From Oceanipulchritudo coccoides (GTDB lineage: Bacteria; Verrucomicrobiota; Verrucomicrobiia; Opitutales; Oceanipulchritudinaceae), in assembly GCF_010500615.1 (NCBI RefSeq), contig NZ_JAAGNX010000001.1, forward strand, positions 883,531 to 947,530: a DNA stretch of 64,000 nt, in the 5' to 3' direction. The position numbers and the translations under genes were made by a program. Shown here in pieces: positions 9,205 to 18,400 of this stretch. Each line of letters opens with the position of its first letter. Position 1 is the stretch's first letter. A model generated the notes under the pieces. The model made no database searches and was not told where the DNA came from. It worked only from the letters and a program-made list of their open reading frames with translations.

Positions 9205-10131
9205 TCAGGGAGCGGTGCTGGAAAAGGCGTAGAGGCCTGTTTGCGGATCAGCATCGGGTATTTCCTGATCAGTCAGCTCAAGAACAGGGATCCAATCCCC
9301 GGAGCTTGCCTTTTCCTCCACGCGGAATGAGAGGGCATCGGCGGCGTCGCCCTTCCAGGTGAAGAGGGTTTGATTAGCCAGCACGGTCCGCATGATTCCA
9401 CGCGGGGGCCCATTCCCTTCGCCCGGAATGACATGAATCCGGATTTCCGCGGAAGCCTTACCTGCTTCAATAATCAGGACTTCATCCTGATCGGGGAGCG
9501 TGCTGGCCGCGTAGTGAATGGCATGCAGACTTGGATGGAGTCGTCCCAGATCATCCGTGTAGGCAAGCATCTCGGGAACAGCTGAACTCACAGGATCTCC
9601 TTTCTGTAGAAGCCCGTCGCTTCCGCTCTGCAGACGAAGACAGACCGGCGCGCCTACGATCGGCCGCCCGGTTTTGTCCAGCAGGGAAAGGGAGAGGGAC
9701 TGGGTGGAGAGCTGATTTGCTCGAACAAGCCATTCGCTTCCGCAGGAGAGGTGGATGCTTGGTTGGTCGCCATTGTAGTAATCGAGTGGATCGGTCTGGT
9801 TCAGCCATTCAATGTAAGTACTCAATCCATCCCCGTCCGGGTCACTGGAAGCATTGATATCGAGCCGGCCGAAAGTCTGCTGCTCCCAGACATCGGGTAG
9901 CCCGTTCTCATTGGTGTCACCATTTGTATTGGACCGGATCCGGGTGAAAACGGGAGACGGGTTTGCCTCAAGCGCAAGGGACTCAATGGAGTCCCGGCCG
10001 GTAAAGACAAAGGGCAAGGTCATCCAATCGACCAGGTTTCCGGATGTCTGCACGGTGTAAGTCGTTCCCTGTTCCGCATACCATGAGAGAGCGAGTAGAA
10101 ATCCATTAAGGGCGGTCAGGGCGGCATTCAT
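9205..10131 (-). CDS. Secreted protein with calcium-type Asp-rich motif
   Basis: About 308 residues from the ATG at 10131, which gives a hydrophobic leader (NAALTALNGFLLALSWYAE); an ATG at 10167 adds 12 residues. The first part contains YTVQTSGNLVDWMTLPF and FTRIR, the 'S-x-x-L-x-D-W ... F-x-R' module common as a C-terminal domain in Opitutae but placed here at the N-terminus. It is followed by a thrombospondin-type-3-like stretch (DTNENGLPDVWEQ, DPDGDGLSTYIEWLNQTDP). The rest looks like Ig-like beta-strands. No catalytic motif is seen. It precedes the hydrolase-domain gene by about 50 bp on the same strand, so the three secreted genes 10131-5066 are probably co-transcribed. Function unknown. 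Confidence 0.7.
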   Translation of the reverse strand: MNAALTALNGFLLALSWYAEQGTTYTVQTSGNLVDWMTLPFVFTGRDSIESLALEANPSPVFTRIRSNTNGDTNENGLPDVWEQQTFGRLDINASSDPDGDGLSTYIEWLNQTDPLDYYNGDQPSIHLSCGSEWLVRANQLSTQSLSLSLLDKTGRPIVGAPVCLRLQSGSDGLLQKGDPVSSAVPEMLAYTDDLGRLHPSLHAIHYAASTLPDQDEVLIIEAGKASAEIRIHVIPGEGNGPPRGIMRTVLANQTLFTWKGDAADALSFRVEEKASSGDWIPVLELTDQEIPDADPQTGLYAFSSTAP

Positions 10132-10291
10132 AAGGAAGTTTATGAAGTTACGGGAGAAATGCTCCAAGGCGTATAAACGGTCAAAATTAGGTGTTTTGAG
10201 CCCGGCTTTCGGGGCAATTTTAAAAGTGTCTGTCCCTAAGGGGAAAACCGGTTGCCATGATAGATAAAAGCACCCAACTTGGCTGATTCAG

Positions 10292-11767
10292 ATGAAGGAT
10301 CAGCAAATCGAAACATCCGACCAGTTTGCCGTACGCCAGGCCAAGCTGGAAGAACTACGCGGTAAGGGGATTGATCCCTTCCGGACAAACTGGGACCAGA
10401 CACATACGAGTGCCGAGGCAGCAGGAGCATGGATTGAGGACGAGGAGAACAGCCCCGTTGTCAGTTGTGCCGGGCGCCTTGTGGCCATCAGGAAAATGGG
10501 TAAAGCCAGCTTTGCCCGTATTCTCGACCGCGCTGGAACCCTTCAGATATACATGAAGAAGGACATTGTCGGCGAGGAAGCCTACGATCTCTTCAAGAAG
10601 TCGCTTGATTTGGGTGATTTCATTGGAATGCGGGGGACATTGTTCAAGACCAAGACGGGCGAAATCACCTTGCGCGTGCAGGAGTTTTCCCTTGTCAGCA
10701 AGTCGCTGCGGCCCTTGCCGGAAAAGTGGCACGGCCTGCAGGATGATGACCAGATCTACCGCCAGCGGTACCTCGATCTGATCAGTAACGAAGATTCGCG
10801 AAAAGTCTTTCAGACACGGAGCAAGATCATCCGTTGCATCCGCAATTACCTCGAATCAAAGGATTTCACGGAAGTGGAGACGCCCATCCTTACTTCTGAG
10901 GCGGGTGGGGCAGCAGCCCGGCCTTTCACGACTCACTTTAACGCCCTTGACTGTCCGTTTTACCTGCGCATCGCCCTTGAGTTGTATTTAAAGCGCCTGC
11001 TGGTCGCCGGGATGGACCGGGTTTTCGAAATTGGTCGCAACTTTCGCAATGAGGGCCTTTCGCGCCGTCACAATCCTGAATTTACCATGTTGGAGGTCTA
11101 CCAGGCCTACAGCGACTACCGGGGCATGATGGAATTGATCCACGGAATGGTGCAGGCGATTTGTGAGGAAGTGCTTGGGACAACAAAAATCACCCGTTAC
11201 GACGAGACCGTCATTGAGCTGGGTGGTGAGTGGCGGGAAGCCCGTTACAAGGACTTGATTATTGAAAAGACCGGTGACCCGGAATGGTTCAGCCGGAGCA
11301 AGGAGGAGAAGCTGGCCTGGTGCGAGGAGGAGGAAATCGAGGTGGATCCCAACCGCGAGGATTTTGAGGTGACCAACGCTGTCTTTGAGAAGCGCATTGA
11401 GCCGACTTTGATCCAGCCGACCTTCGTCACACATGTTCCCAAGGAGCTTGTGCCCTTGGCGAAAATTTCGCCTGACGATCCTGACACCGTGGAAGTCTTT
11501 GAACTCTGCATTAACGGGCAGGAAATTGCCCCGGCCTACAGTGAGCAGAATGATCCGGCAGTACAGCGCCAGCAGCTGGAACGGCAGGCCGGCGAGGAGC
11601 AGCAGAAAATTGACGAGGACTTCCTTCTGGCGCTTGAGCATGGCATGCCACCGGCAGGTGGAATGGGTGTGGGGATCGATCGCCTGATCATCATGCTGAC
11701 CGGTGTACCAAGTATTCGCGACGTGATTCTCTTTCCTTCACTTAAACCAATCCCCAAGGACCAGTAA
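10292..11767 (+). CDS. lysS: Lysyl-tRNA synthetase, class II
   Basis: 491 residues, the normal length. It charges tRNA-Lys in the cytoplasm. The N-terminal OB-fold (about residues 50-150; AGRLVAIRKMGKASFARILD) precedes the class II core: motif 1 around RSKIIRCIRNYLESKDFTEVE, motif 2 FEIGRNFRNEGLSRRHNPEF, and motif 3 GMGVGIDRLIIMLTG near the C-terminus. All key motifs are intact. The LolC/E-LolD pair follows within about 25 bp, so the three genes are likely co-transcribed. The start is the ATG giving KDQQIETSDQF. Confidence 0.97.
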   Translation: MKDQQIETSDQFAVRQAKLEELRGKGIDPFRTNWDQTHTSAEAAGAWIEDEENSPVVSCAGRLVAIRKMGKASFARILDRAGTLQIYMKKDIVGEEAYDLFKKSLDLGDFIGMRGTLFKTKTGEITLRVQEFSLVSKSLRPLPEKWHGLQDDDQIYRQRYLDLISNEDSRKVFQTRSKIIRCIRNYLESKDFTEVETPILTSEAGGAAARPFTTHFNALDCPFYLRIALELYLKRLLVAGMDRVFEIGRNFRNEGLSRRHNPEFTMLEVYQAYSDYRGMMELIHGMVQAICEEVLGTTKITRYDETVIELGGEWREARYKDLIIEKTGDPEWFSRSKEEKLAWCEEEEIEVDPNREDFEVTNAVFEKRIEPTLIQPTFVTHVPKELVPLAKISPDDPDTVEVFELCINGQEIAPAYSEQNDPAVQRQQLERQAGEEQQKIDEDFLLALEHGMPPAGGMGVGIDRLIIMLTGVPSIRDVILFPSLKPIPKDQ

Positions 11768-11792
11768 TTCCACTCCGGACTGTTTGCAGGAA

Positions 11793-13034
11793 ATGAGACT
11801 GCCCTGGTACATGTATCTTGCCTTGCGGCAGCTGGCGCCAAGCGGCCGCCGGTTGGGGTCCGTCTTTTTCTTCCTGTCCGTTCTCGGGGTGGCCCTCGGC
11901 GTGGCTGTGCTGGTCATTGTGCAGAGCGTGATGGGCGGTTTTGGACAAGTCCACCGCGAGCGGATTATCGATACATCCGGTCACTTGGATGTCACTGAAG
12001 GAGGCTATCCTTTTCAAGGCGGCTATGCCCTGGCTGATGCCATTCGTGAGCGGGAGGATGTGGTACAAGTGACGCCGTACGCGCGCGGATTTGTCATGGC
12101 ACGCAGTGGCAATGTGCCCGTATTTCCGGCAATTTATGGCCTTTCCTACGAGGAGAATCCTGTCTTTGCCATCAGTCCCTATCTTACCGCGGGCTCGCTG
12201 GACGAGCTCTATGACGATACTGTTTTGATCAGCCAGTCACTTGCCCAACAGTTGGGAGTCTGGGTTGGCATCAATATCGAGGTGTTCAGCCCTGTCATGA
12301 TTGAGCGACTACAATCAGACGAAGTGGTCCTGCCCCGCGAGTTGACCGTGGCCGGCATTTACAGCATTGACTGGAATCAGGAATTCCTGCCCGGCATCCT
12401 CTGTACATTGCGGACGATGCAGGACTTGTATGGACTTGGTGATGCCGTCCATGGAGTGGCCATCCGGCTCGTTGATGATGCGGATGAATTTGCTGTTGCC
12501 AGCGAGCTGGAGGCGGAGCTCTCCAGTGGCAAGCAAGTCCTCACTTGGAAGGAAAAGTGGGCCGACTTCCTGTGGGTACTCGATTTGGAGAAGACAATGA
12601 TGCTCTTCCTGAACCTCTTCATTGTCGCTGTGGCCGCCTTCGCGATTGCCATCGCGCAACTCCTGACCGTTGTGCGCAAGACCCGCGAAATCGGCCTGCT
12701 GGCGGTCATCGGCGGGAGCCGCACAGGAGTGCTCGGGCTGTATTGTTTTCAAGGCTTTTTCATCGGGCTCCTTGGCGCGGCACTCGGCATCGGGGTGGCG
12801 CTGCTGGCATTGTCCTTCCGAGACCCGATCATCAACCTGTTGGCGGAGTTGACTGGCTCGCGAGACACCCTGATCCAGTATTATTACTTTGCCAACCTGC
12901 CGGTGGACTTTGATGTGCGGGAAATAACGGGTATCGGGCTCCTTGCCACTGCCCTTGCAACCCTTGCCAGCCTGCTCCCGGCATGGCGTGCAGCCCGTCT
13001 AAAACCAGCTGAAACCTTGAGGATTGAGCAATGA
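11793..13034 (+). CDS. LolC/LolE-family lipoprotein-releasing ABC permease
   Basis: About 413 residues from the ATG at 11793; a TTG at 11784 in the same frame would add three residues. One N-terminal membrane helix (FFFLSVLGVALGVAVLVIVQS), a large periplasmic MacB-like domain (about residues 50-260), then three C-terminal helices around residues 270-400 make the classic LolC/E layout. The start MRLPWYMYLALRQL and the segment SVMGGFGQVHRERII are typical. With LolD it extracts lipoproteins from the inner membrane for transfer to the outer membrane. Only one permease gene is present, so it may act as a homodimer (LolF-like). It overlaps the ATPase gene by 4 bp (ATGA). Confidence 0.88.
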   Translation: MRLPWYMYLALRQLAPSGRRLGSVFFFLSVLGVALGVAVLVIVQSVMGGFGQVHRERIIDTSGHLDVTEGGYPFQGGYALADAIREREDVVQVTPYARGFVMARSGNVPVFPAIYGLSYEENPVFAISPYLTAGSLDELYDDTVLISQSLAQQLGVWVGINIEVFSPVMIERLQSDEVVLPRELTVAGIYSIDWNQEFLPGILCTLRTMQDLYGLGDAVHGVAIRLVDDADEFAVASELEAELSSGKQVLTWKEKWADFLWVLDLEKTMMLFLNLFIVAVAAFAIAIAQLLTVVRKTREIGLLAVIGGSRTGVLGLYCFQGFFIGLLGAALGIGVALLALSFRDPIINLLAELTGSRDTLIQYYYFANLPVDFDVREITGIGLLATALATLASLLPAWRAARLKPAETLRIEQ

Positions 13035-13717
13035 GCGAACTGGCTGGAACTTCCGTCCTCGCAGCGACAGGCCTGCAAAAATCCTACCAGAGCGGCCATC
13101 GGCAGATTGAAGTCCTGCAAGGGGTTTCCCTGTCCATTGAAGCGGGGGAAACGATCAGCATTCGTGGAGAATCCGGTAGCGGAAAAAGTACTTTGCTCAA
13201 TTTGCTCGCCGGGATCGAGATGCCGGATGCCGGAGATGTGTCATGGAATGGCCAATTGCTAAGCGGGCTTCCTGAATCACGCCGGCCGAAAAAGCGGTCC
13301 GAATTCCTGGGATTTGTCTTTCAGTCATTTTATTTGATTCCAGAGCTGAACCTGCTCGAGAATGTCCTTATTGCCGCGCGCATTGCGGGTCTTTCCATGA
13401 AGGAGGCCCGGTCAAGAGCCTTTCAATTGTTAGAGGAATTGGGACTTCAGGACAGGCTGGAGAGTCGTCCGGAGCAACTCTCCGGAGGGGAGCGCCAGCG
13501 GACCGCCATCGCGCGTGCCCTGATCAACCAACCAAAGATCCTTCTAGCGGACGAGCCAACCGGAAATTTGGACGAGCACACGGCTGAGCGCGTCATTGAC
13601 CAGTTGCTGACTGTTGTGGATCGCCACCGGGCGGCGTTGGTGCTGGTCACGCATCATCCCGGATTTGCGGCCCGGGCACAGAAGCAATATCGCCTCGTTG
13701 ACGGGAATCTGGCCTAG
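13031..13717 (+). CDS. lolD: LolD-type ABC transporter ATPase
   Basis: 228 residues, the standard length for the LolD/MacB ATPase family. It has Walker [11 protein letters not shown], a Q-loop at [18 protein letters not shown], signature [15 protein letters not shown], Walker [14 protein letters not shown] and the H-loop VTHHPG. The start overlaps the permease stop (ATGA at 13031-13034), implying translational coupling. It powers lipoprotein release by the adjacent permease. Its stop overlaps the convergent hpt stop by 4 bp, so no intergenic terminator separates the two messages. Confidence 0.93.
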   Translation: MSELAGTSVLAATGLQKSYQSGHRQIEVLQGVSLSIEAGETISIRGESGSGKSTLLNLLAGIEMPDAGDVSWNGQLLSGLPESRRPKKRSEFLGFVFQSFYLIPELNLLENVLIAARIAGLSMKEARSRAFQLLEELGLQDRLESRPEQLSGGERQRTAIARALINQPKILLADEPTGNLDEHTAERVIDQLLTVVDRHRAALVLVTHHPGFAARAQKQYRLVDGNLA

Positions 13718-14268
13718 GCCCAGCTCGGCGGATTCTGCAGCTCCGACTTGAGGACGCCAATGCAGGAGAGTTGGCGGTATCGCTCGGCAAAATCCAATCC
13801 GTAGCCGACCACGAACTGGTCCGGAATGCTGAAACCGACAAAATCCGGGTGGGCTTCGACTTCCCGACGCCCCTCCTTCTCGAGGAGTGCGCCAAATCGG
13901 ATGCTTGCCGGTTTGAGTTTGCTGATCTCCTTCACAACCCGCATGAAGGTGTGCCCGGTATCGAGGATATCATCAATGATGAGCACATGCTGGTCCCGGA
14001 GATCCAGGCGGAGCATGTCAATAATCTCCGGCTCCTGGACCGGGCTTGTGTTGTTCCTGTAGCTGGAGACCCGCATGCAGTCCACACGGACCGGCATGTC
14101 AATTTGACGAATCAAATCGGCGGTAAAGAGGAGTGCGCCATTGATGATGGCAATAACCGTCAATTCATCTGCATCACGGTAAGTTTCCGTGATTTCCTGC
14201 CCGAGAATTGCCACTCGTTCGCGGATTTCCTGCTCGGTGACCAATATTGATTCAAGATCTTCAAACAT
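13714..14268 (-). CDS. hpt: Hypoxanthine phosphoribosyltransferase
   Basis: 184 residues from the ATG at 14268 ([14 protein letters not shown]), the usual length; an upstream in-frame ATG at 14325 would add 19 residues without similarity. The PRPP-binding motif [13 protein letters not shown] is intact, as are the loop [14 protein letters not shown], the Ser-Tyr flexible-loop region MRVSSYRNN, and the base-recognition region near [19 protein letters not shown]. It salvages hypoxanthine and guanine to IMP and GMP. It converges with lolD with a 4 bp overlap of stop codons. Confidence 0.93.
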   Translation of the reverse strand: MFEDLESILVTEQEIRERVAILGQEITETYRDADELTVIAIINGALLFTADLIRQIDMPVRVDCMRVSSYRNNTSPVQEPEIIDMLRLDLRDQHVLIIDDILDTGHTFMRVVKEISKLKPASIRFGALLEKEGRREVEAHPDFVGFSIPDQFVVGYGLDFAERYRQLSCIGVLKSELQNPPSWA

Positions 14269-14371
14269 CGCTGCTACCAAAGGAGCACAAAGTGGGGGGT
14301 GTTGGGGGCTTGTCAAATCAATCATGAAACGGGTTGCCAGAGCCGAGTTGACCCTTCAATACATTAAGTAA

Positions 14372-15238
14372 ATGAAATTGACTCAATTCCTAGCCACCTT
14401 CGCAACAACCTCTCTGTTAACGGCTTTGCCAAGTCAGGCTCTGGTCATATCCGGTTCCGATCTGTTCAAGGGAGAGATGGAAAGCACCTTGTTGGCTGCC
14501 TTCGAAGCCGCTGGATTGGATGTGGAGATCCAATTTGACGGATCCCTTCTGGGACAGCGGGATCTGGCCGCCGGTACCGTTGATGCAAGCCTCCTGGCCA
14601 TCCCCGATGCGGGGCGGGATGCCAATTCCCTGCGGGTTTTTCCGCTTGGTTACCAGACAGTCACTTTCCTTGTGAATAGCGTGAATCCTGTCACGGAAAT
14701 GACCTATTCCCAGCTGAGCGATCTCTTCAAGGAGGGCGGAGAATTAAGCAAGTGGTCTTCCTTTACCGATGCCCCGGCATGGCAGGACCGCAATATCAGC
14801 CTGATTGCCTCGCGCCGTGAGAATGCCCTGACTTTGGAGCTTTTTAATGCCTTGGTCATGCAGGGTTCGTCCTATAATGTCGATCTGCGCTTTTTATCTG
14901 GTGATAATGACTCGCTGGTCAACGCAGTCATTGCAGACGCCTCAGCATTGGCGCTTACTCCAGCAATCCAGATTGGTGAGCAGCCCGTCAAGGCGTTGGC
15001 CATCAAGGCGGACGAAGGCAGCCAGGCCTACACGCCCAGTCGGGACAATATTTTCTTCGGCGATTATCCCCTGCGGCTGCCTTTTTACCTGGTTGTTGCG
15101 GATAGCATGGATGATTCAACACTTAGCACACTTCTGCAAATTATCTACTCGGATGCCGTGACGGCTGCCCTTGCTGAAGTCGATTGCGTTCCGGTGCCCG
15201 AACCCGAGCAACGGGCAGTCCTTGCCCAATACGAATAA
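14372..15238 (+). CDS. Secreted PstS-like substrate-binding protein
   Basis: 288 residues. A signal peptide (residues 1-23, ending LPSQA) is followed by a periplasmic-binding-protein fold like the phosphate-binding PstS group: ISGSDLFKGEMESTLLAAFEAAG near the N-terminus, GQRDLAAGTVDASLLAIPDA, the hinge FPLGYQTVTFLVN, and YPLRLPFYLVVADSMDD near the end. No PstC, PstA, PstB or regulator gene is adjacent, so the partner and ligand are unknown; a scavenging or accessory role is possible. It stands alone between hpt and the efflux operon, each oriented away from it or convergent with it. Confidence 0.7.
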   Translation: MKLTQFLATFATTSLLTALPSQALVISGSDLFKGEMESTLLAAFEAAGLDVEIQFDGSLLGQRDLAAGTVDASLLAIPDAGRDANSLRVFPLGYQTVTFLVNSVNPVTEMTYSQLSDLFKEGGELSKWSSFTDAPAWQDRNISLIASRRENALTLELFNALVMQGSSYNVDLRFLSGDNDSLVNAVIADASALALTPAIQIGEQPVKALAIKADEGSQAYTPSRDNIFFGDYPLRLPFYLVVADSMDDSTLSTLLQIIYSDAVTAALAEVDCVPVPEPEQRAVLAQYE

Positions 15239-15262
15239 TCTCCTTATCCCGGGGGAAGAGGC

Positions 15263-18200
15263 TTAGATGGACTTGACCAGATGCAGCCAGCGCTTGAAGG
15301 CGTGAATGGCGTCCTCAAGAACCATGTAAATGGATGGGACCATCAGCAGGGTGATGAAGGTGGCAAAGAGCACGCCAAACCCAAGTGAGGTGGCCATCGG
15401 GATCAAAAATTGCGCCTGAAGGCTGCGTTCCAGCAAGATTGGGACAAGTCCCATAAAGGTTGTCAGAGAGGTCAGAAGAATCGGCCGGAAGCGCACAATG
15501 CCTGCCTCCCGCACGGCATCCATAAGATCCATACCATGCTCCCGGCGGCGGTTGATGTAATCGACGAGGACGAGCGAATCATTCACAACCACACCGGAGA
15601 GGGCGATGATCCCAAGCATCGAAAGTAGGCTCAGGGTCTGGAAAGTCAGGAAGTGTCCCAGAACCGCCCCGGCAATTCCGAAAGGGACCACCGACATGAC
15701 AATCAGCGGCTGGAGGTAACTTTTGAAAGGAATGGCCAACAGTGCGTAGATCATGAAAATGACAAGGATGACTCCGCCAAGAAGGGATGCCTTTGTTTCC
15801 TCCCAGTCCTTCGCTTCGCCTCCCTTCACCAGCGTGACACCGGGATACTTTTCCTGAATCTCCTCGAGGACGCTTTTGGAGCCGCCACCGCTATCGTAAA
15901 GAGCTTTATTAAGAGCCGCAAAGTCAGCGACCGACTTGTCGGCGTCCGCTTGGATGTTGATGACCCGTTGCCGGTCAATCCGCGTAATGGTCGGAAAGCC
16001 CTCCCCGATTTCCAATTCAGCCACCTCGTTGATGGGGATTTCCGTTCCTCCCGGAAGGCGGATGCGCATATTTTCAAAATTGGCCAGGGAAACCCGGTCC
16101 TCGTAGGGATAGCGGACCATGACCCGGATGTCGTCCCGTCCCCGTTGGATTCTCTGTGCCTCCGCCCCGTAAAAGGCCGCCCGCACCTGGCGGGCAAGAT
16201 CCTCGACACGGATACCAAGCGACTCTGCTGAGGGTTTGAGCTTCAACTTGATTTCCCGCTTTCCCTCGGAGAATGTGTCCCGGATATCGAAAAGCCCTGG
16301 GAATTCGGCTAGCTCTTCGCGGACCTCCTTGGCCGCGATCCGCAGCTGTTCAAAGTCGGGCCCGGTGAGGCGGATGTCGACCGGCAGGCCAGTTGGGGGT
16401 CCGGCAAAGGCACTGATGGTGAGTTCCCGTGCTCCGGGAATGGTGCCGATCTTTTCGCGCCAGCGCTTGGAGATTTGCTCGGCATCCGAGTCGCGCAGCT
16501 CGGACTTCGTCAGTTCGACAAAGAAAAAGCCGAGGTTGGTTCCCTGTTGTCCTGCGCCAAAGCCGATGAACTGGGCAAAGTGCTTGATGGGATCAGATTT
16601 GCCGGCCTCCATGTCCTCCGCGACAATCTCGTCCAGAGACCGGCCAATCTTGTCGAGCGCCTCCTGGGTTTGCTCAATCGGGGTTCCTTCAGGGAGCTTC
16701 AGGTTGATGGCGATGAAGTCACTGGGGACATTCGGGAACGGTGAAAACTTGACCCAGCCGGCTTTCGTCAGGCCGCCCATCAAGATGAGAAAGCCGACGA
16801 ATGCGGCTATGGTCAGGTAGCGCCACTCAAGGCACCACGCAAGGGTGGGGCGGTAGATTTTATGGACAAAGGATTCCAGGCCGTCGGCAACCCATCTTTG
16901 AGCGCGGGAAAAGACGTTAAGCTGGTCACGGTGCTTACGGTCCCCCACCTTGCAGAGAGATAAATGGTAAGGCAGTACCAGCTTGCTCTGGACGAGGGAA
17001 AAGAAAAGGGTGGGGATGACGACCATCGGGATGGCGGCAAAGAATTTGCCGAGCTGTCCGGGAAGCATGAAAACCGGCAGGAATGCGACCATTGTTGTCA
17101 GCACCGCATAGGTGACGGGTGTCGAAACCAGATGCGTCCCTCGGATTGCCGATTCCACCCCGGGGCCGACTTTCTGGAATTCGCTGAAAACGCTTTCCCC
17201 GACCACGATGGCGTCATCAACGACAATCCCCAGGACCAGGATGAAGGCAAAGAGGGAAATCAGGTTGACGGAAATACCCACAAACGGGGCAACGAGAAAG
17301 GTCCCCAGAAAGCTCACGGGTATTCCGATCGCAACAAAGAAGGCCAGCGATGGACGCAGGAACAGCGACAGGGAGAGCAGTACCAAAACAAACCCGATGA
17401 GGCCGTTTTCGATGAGCATGTTCAACCGACCGCGCAAGTAGTATGATGAATCCCCCCACGCATCCAGGGAGATGGATTCCGGGAGCCAGCTTTCACGCGC
17501 TTCCTCGATGTATTTGTTGACTTGCTCCGAGATCACGAGCGGGCTTTCGCGCCCGACCTCCCGTACCAGCACCAGTGCCGCTGGCTTGCCGTTGAAGGTC
17601 GTGATGACCGGGTCGTCGACAAATCCGTCCACGACATTGGCAATGTCCTGAAGAAGGACCCGTGTGCCGTCCAGTTGGGTTTTCACGACAAGGCCTTCAA
17701 ACTCGTTCCTGTTGTAGGCCTGTTCCTTTGTCCGGAGAAGAATCTCCCCGCCATCGCTTCGGATGGATCCGCCCGGAACATCGAGTGATCCACGACGAAC
17801 AGCTTGCACCACCTGGTCGAATGTCAGGCCATATTTACGTAGTGAAAATTCCGATACTTCAATGGAGATTTCGTATGAACGAATACCTTGCACAAAGGCT
17901 TGTGAGACGCCCTGCATGCGGGTGATGTCATCCCGGACCTTTTCCGCCATCTCCTTCAGGTTCCGCTCGGAGGTATCCCCGTAAACGGAAACCCATACAA
18001 CGTCGCGTTGCAGGAGGAGTTCCTCGACAATGGGCCGCTCTGTTTCCACGGGAAAACTCGTGATAGCATCCACCCGGGCCTTGATGTCGTCCTTGACCCG
18101 GCTGATATCCGCCCCTTTCGAGATTTCAATACTGACTTGGCCATAGCCTTCCGAGGCCCGTGACTGAATTTCCTTGATGCCGTCCACGCCCTGAACGGCT

Positions 18201-18400
18201 TCCTCAACTCGAAGGATTACCCCTTGTTCCACTTCCTCCGGGGCCGCGCCAAGATACGGGACGCGGACCACCACCGTATCCAGTGAGAACTCAGGAAAGA
18301 GTTCCTGCTTGATACTGAAGAGGGCCCCAACGCCTCCGACCACGATGATGAGCATGACCAGATTCGCCGCGACACCATTGCGGGCAAACCAGCGAATCAT
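15263..18400 (-). CDS. RND efflux transporter inner-membrane pump
   Basis: 1045 residues, the full AcrB/MdtB size. It has twelve expected membrane helices with two large periplasmic loops. The N-terminus MIRWFARNGVAANLVMLIIVVGG and the proton-relay motif LGIVVDDAIVVGESVF with the Asp-Asp pair are intact, and the symmetric second half has IALSGVVVNDSLVLVDYINRRR. It belongs to the hydrophobe/amphiphile efflux group and would drive export from the periplasm in exchange for protons. It overlaps the adaptor gene by 4 bp. An outer-membrane channel gene is not present nearby, so a TolC-like partner must be encoded elsewhere. Substrate unknown. Confidence 0.95.
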   Translation of the reverse strand: MIRWFARNGVAANLVMLIIVVGGVGALFSIKQELFPEFSLDTVVVRVPYLGAAPEEVEQGVILRVEEAVQGVDGIKEIQSRASEGYGQVSIEISKGADISRVKDDIKARVDAITSFPVETERPIVEELLLQRDVVWVSVYGDTSERNLKEMAEKVRDDITRMQGVSQAFVQGIRSYEISIEVSEFSLRKYGLTFDQVVQAVRRGSLDVPGGSIRSDGGEILLRTKEQAYNRNEFEGLVVKTQLDGTRVLLQDIANVVDGFVDDPVITTFNGKPAALVLVREVGRESPLVISEQVNKYIEEARESWLPESISLDAWGDSSYYLRGRLNMLIENGLIGFVLVLLSLSLFLRPSLAFFVAIGIPVSFLGTFLVAPFVGISVNLISLFAFILVLGIVVDDAIVVGESVFSEFQKVGPGVESAIRGTHLVSTPVTYAVLTTMVAFLPVFMLPGQLGKFFAAIPMVVIPTLFFSLVQSKLVLPYHLSLCKVGDRKHRDQLNVFSRAQRWVADGLESFVHKIYRPTLAWCLEWRYLTIAAFVGFLILMGGLTKAGWVKFSPFPNVPSDFIAINLKLPEGTPIEQTQEALDKIGRSLDEIVAEDMEAGKSDPIKHFAQFIGFGAGQQGTNLGFFFVELTKSELRDSDAEQISKRWREKIGTIPGARELTISAFAGPPTGLPVDIRLTGPDFEQLRIAAKEVREELAEFPGLFDIRDTFSEGKREIKLKLKPSAESLGIRVEDLARQVRAAFYGAEAQRIQRGRDDIRVMVRYPYEDRVSLANFENMRIRLPGGTEIPINEVAELEIGEGFPTITRIDRQRVINIQADADKSVADFAALNKALYDSGGGSKSVLEEIQEKYPGVTLVKGGEAKDWEETKASLLGGVILVIFMIYALLAIPFKSYLQPLIVMSVVPFGIAGAVLGHFLTFQTLSLLSMLGIIALSGVVVNDSLVLVDYINRRREHGMDLMDAVREAGIVRFRPILLTSLTTFMGLVPILLERSLQAQFLIPMATSLGFGVLFATFITLLMVPSIYMVLEDAIHAFKRWLHLVKSI

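Noticed and set aside
10988-11641. 217-codon open frame antisense to lysS
   Set aside because: Shadow of the lysS coding strand; no recognisable motif or own ribosome binding site.
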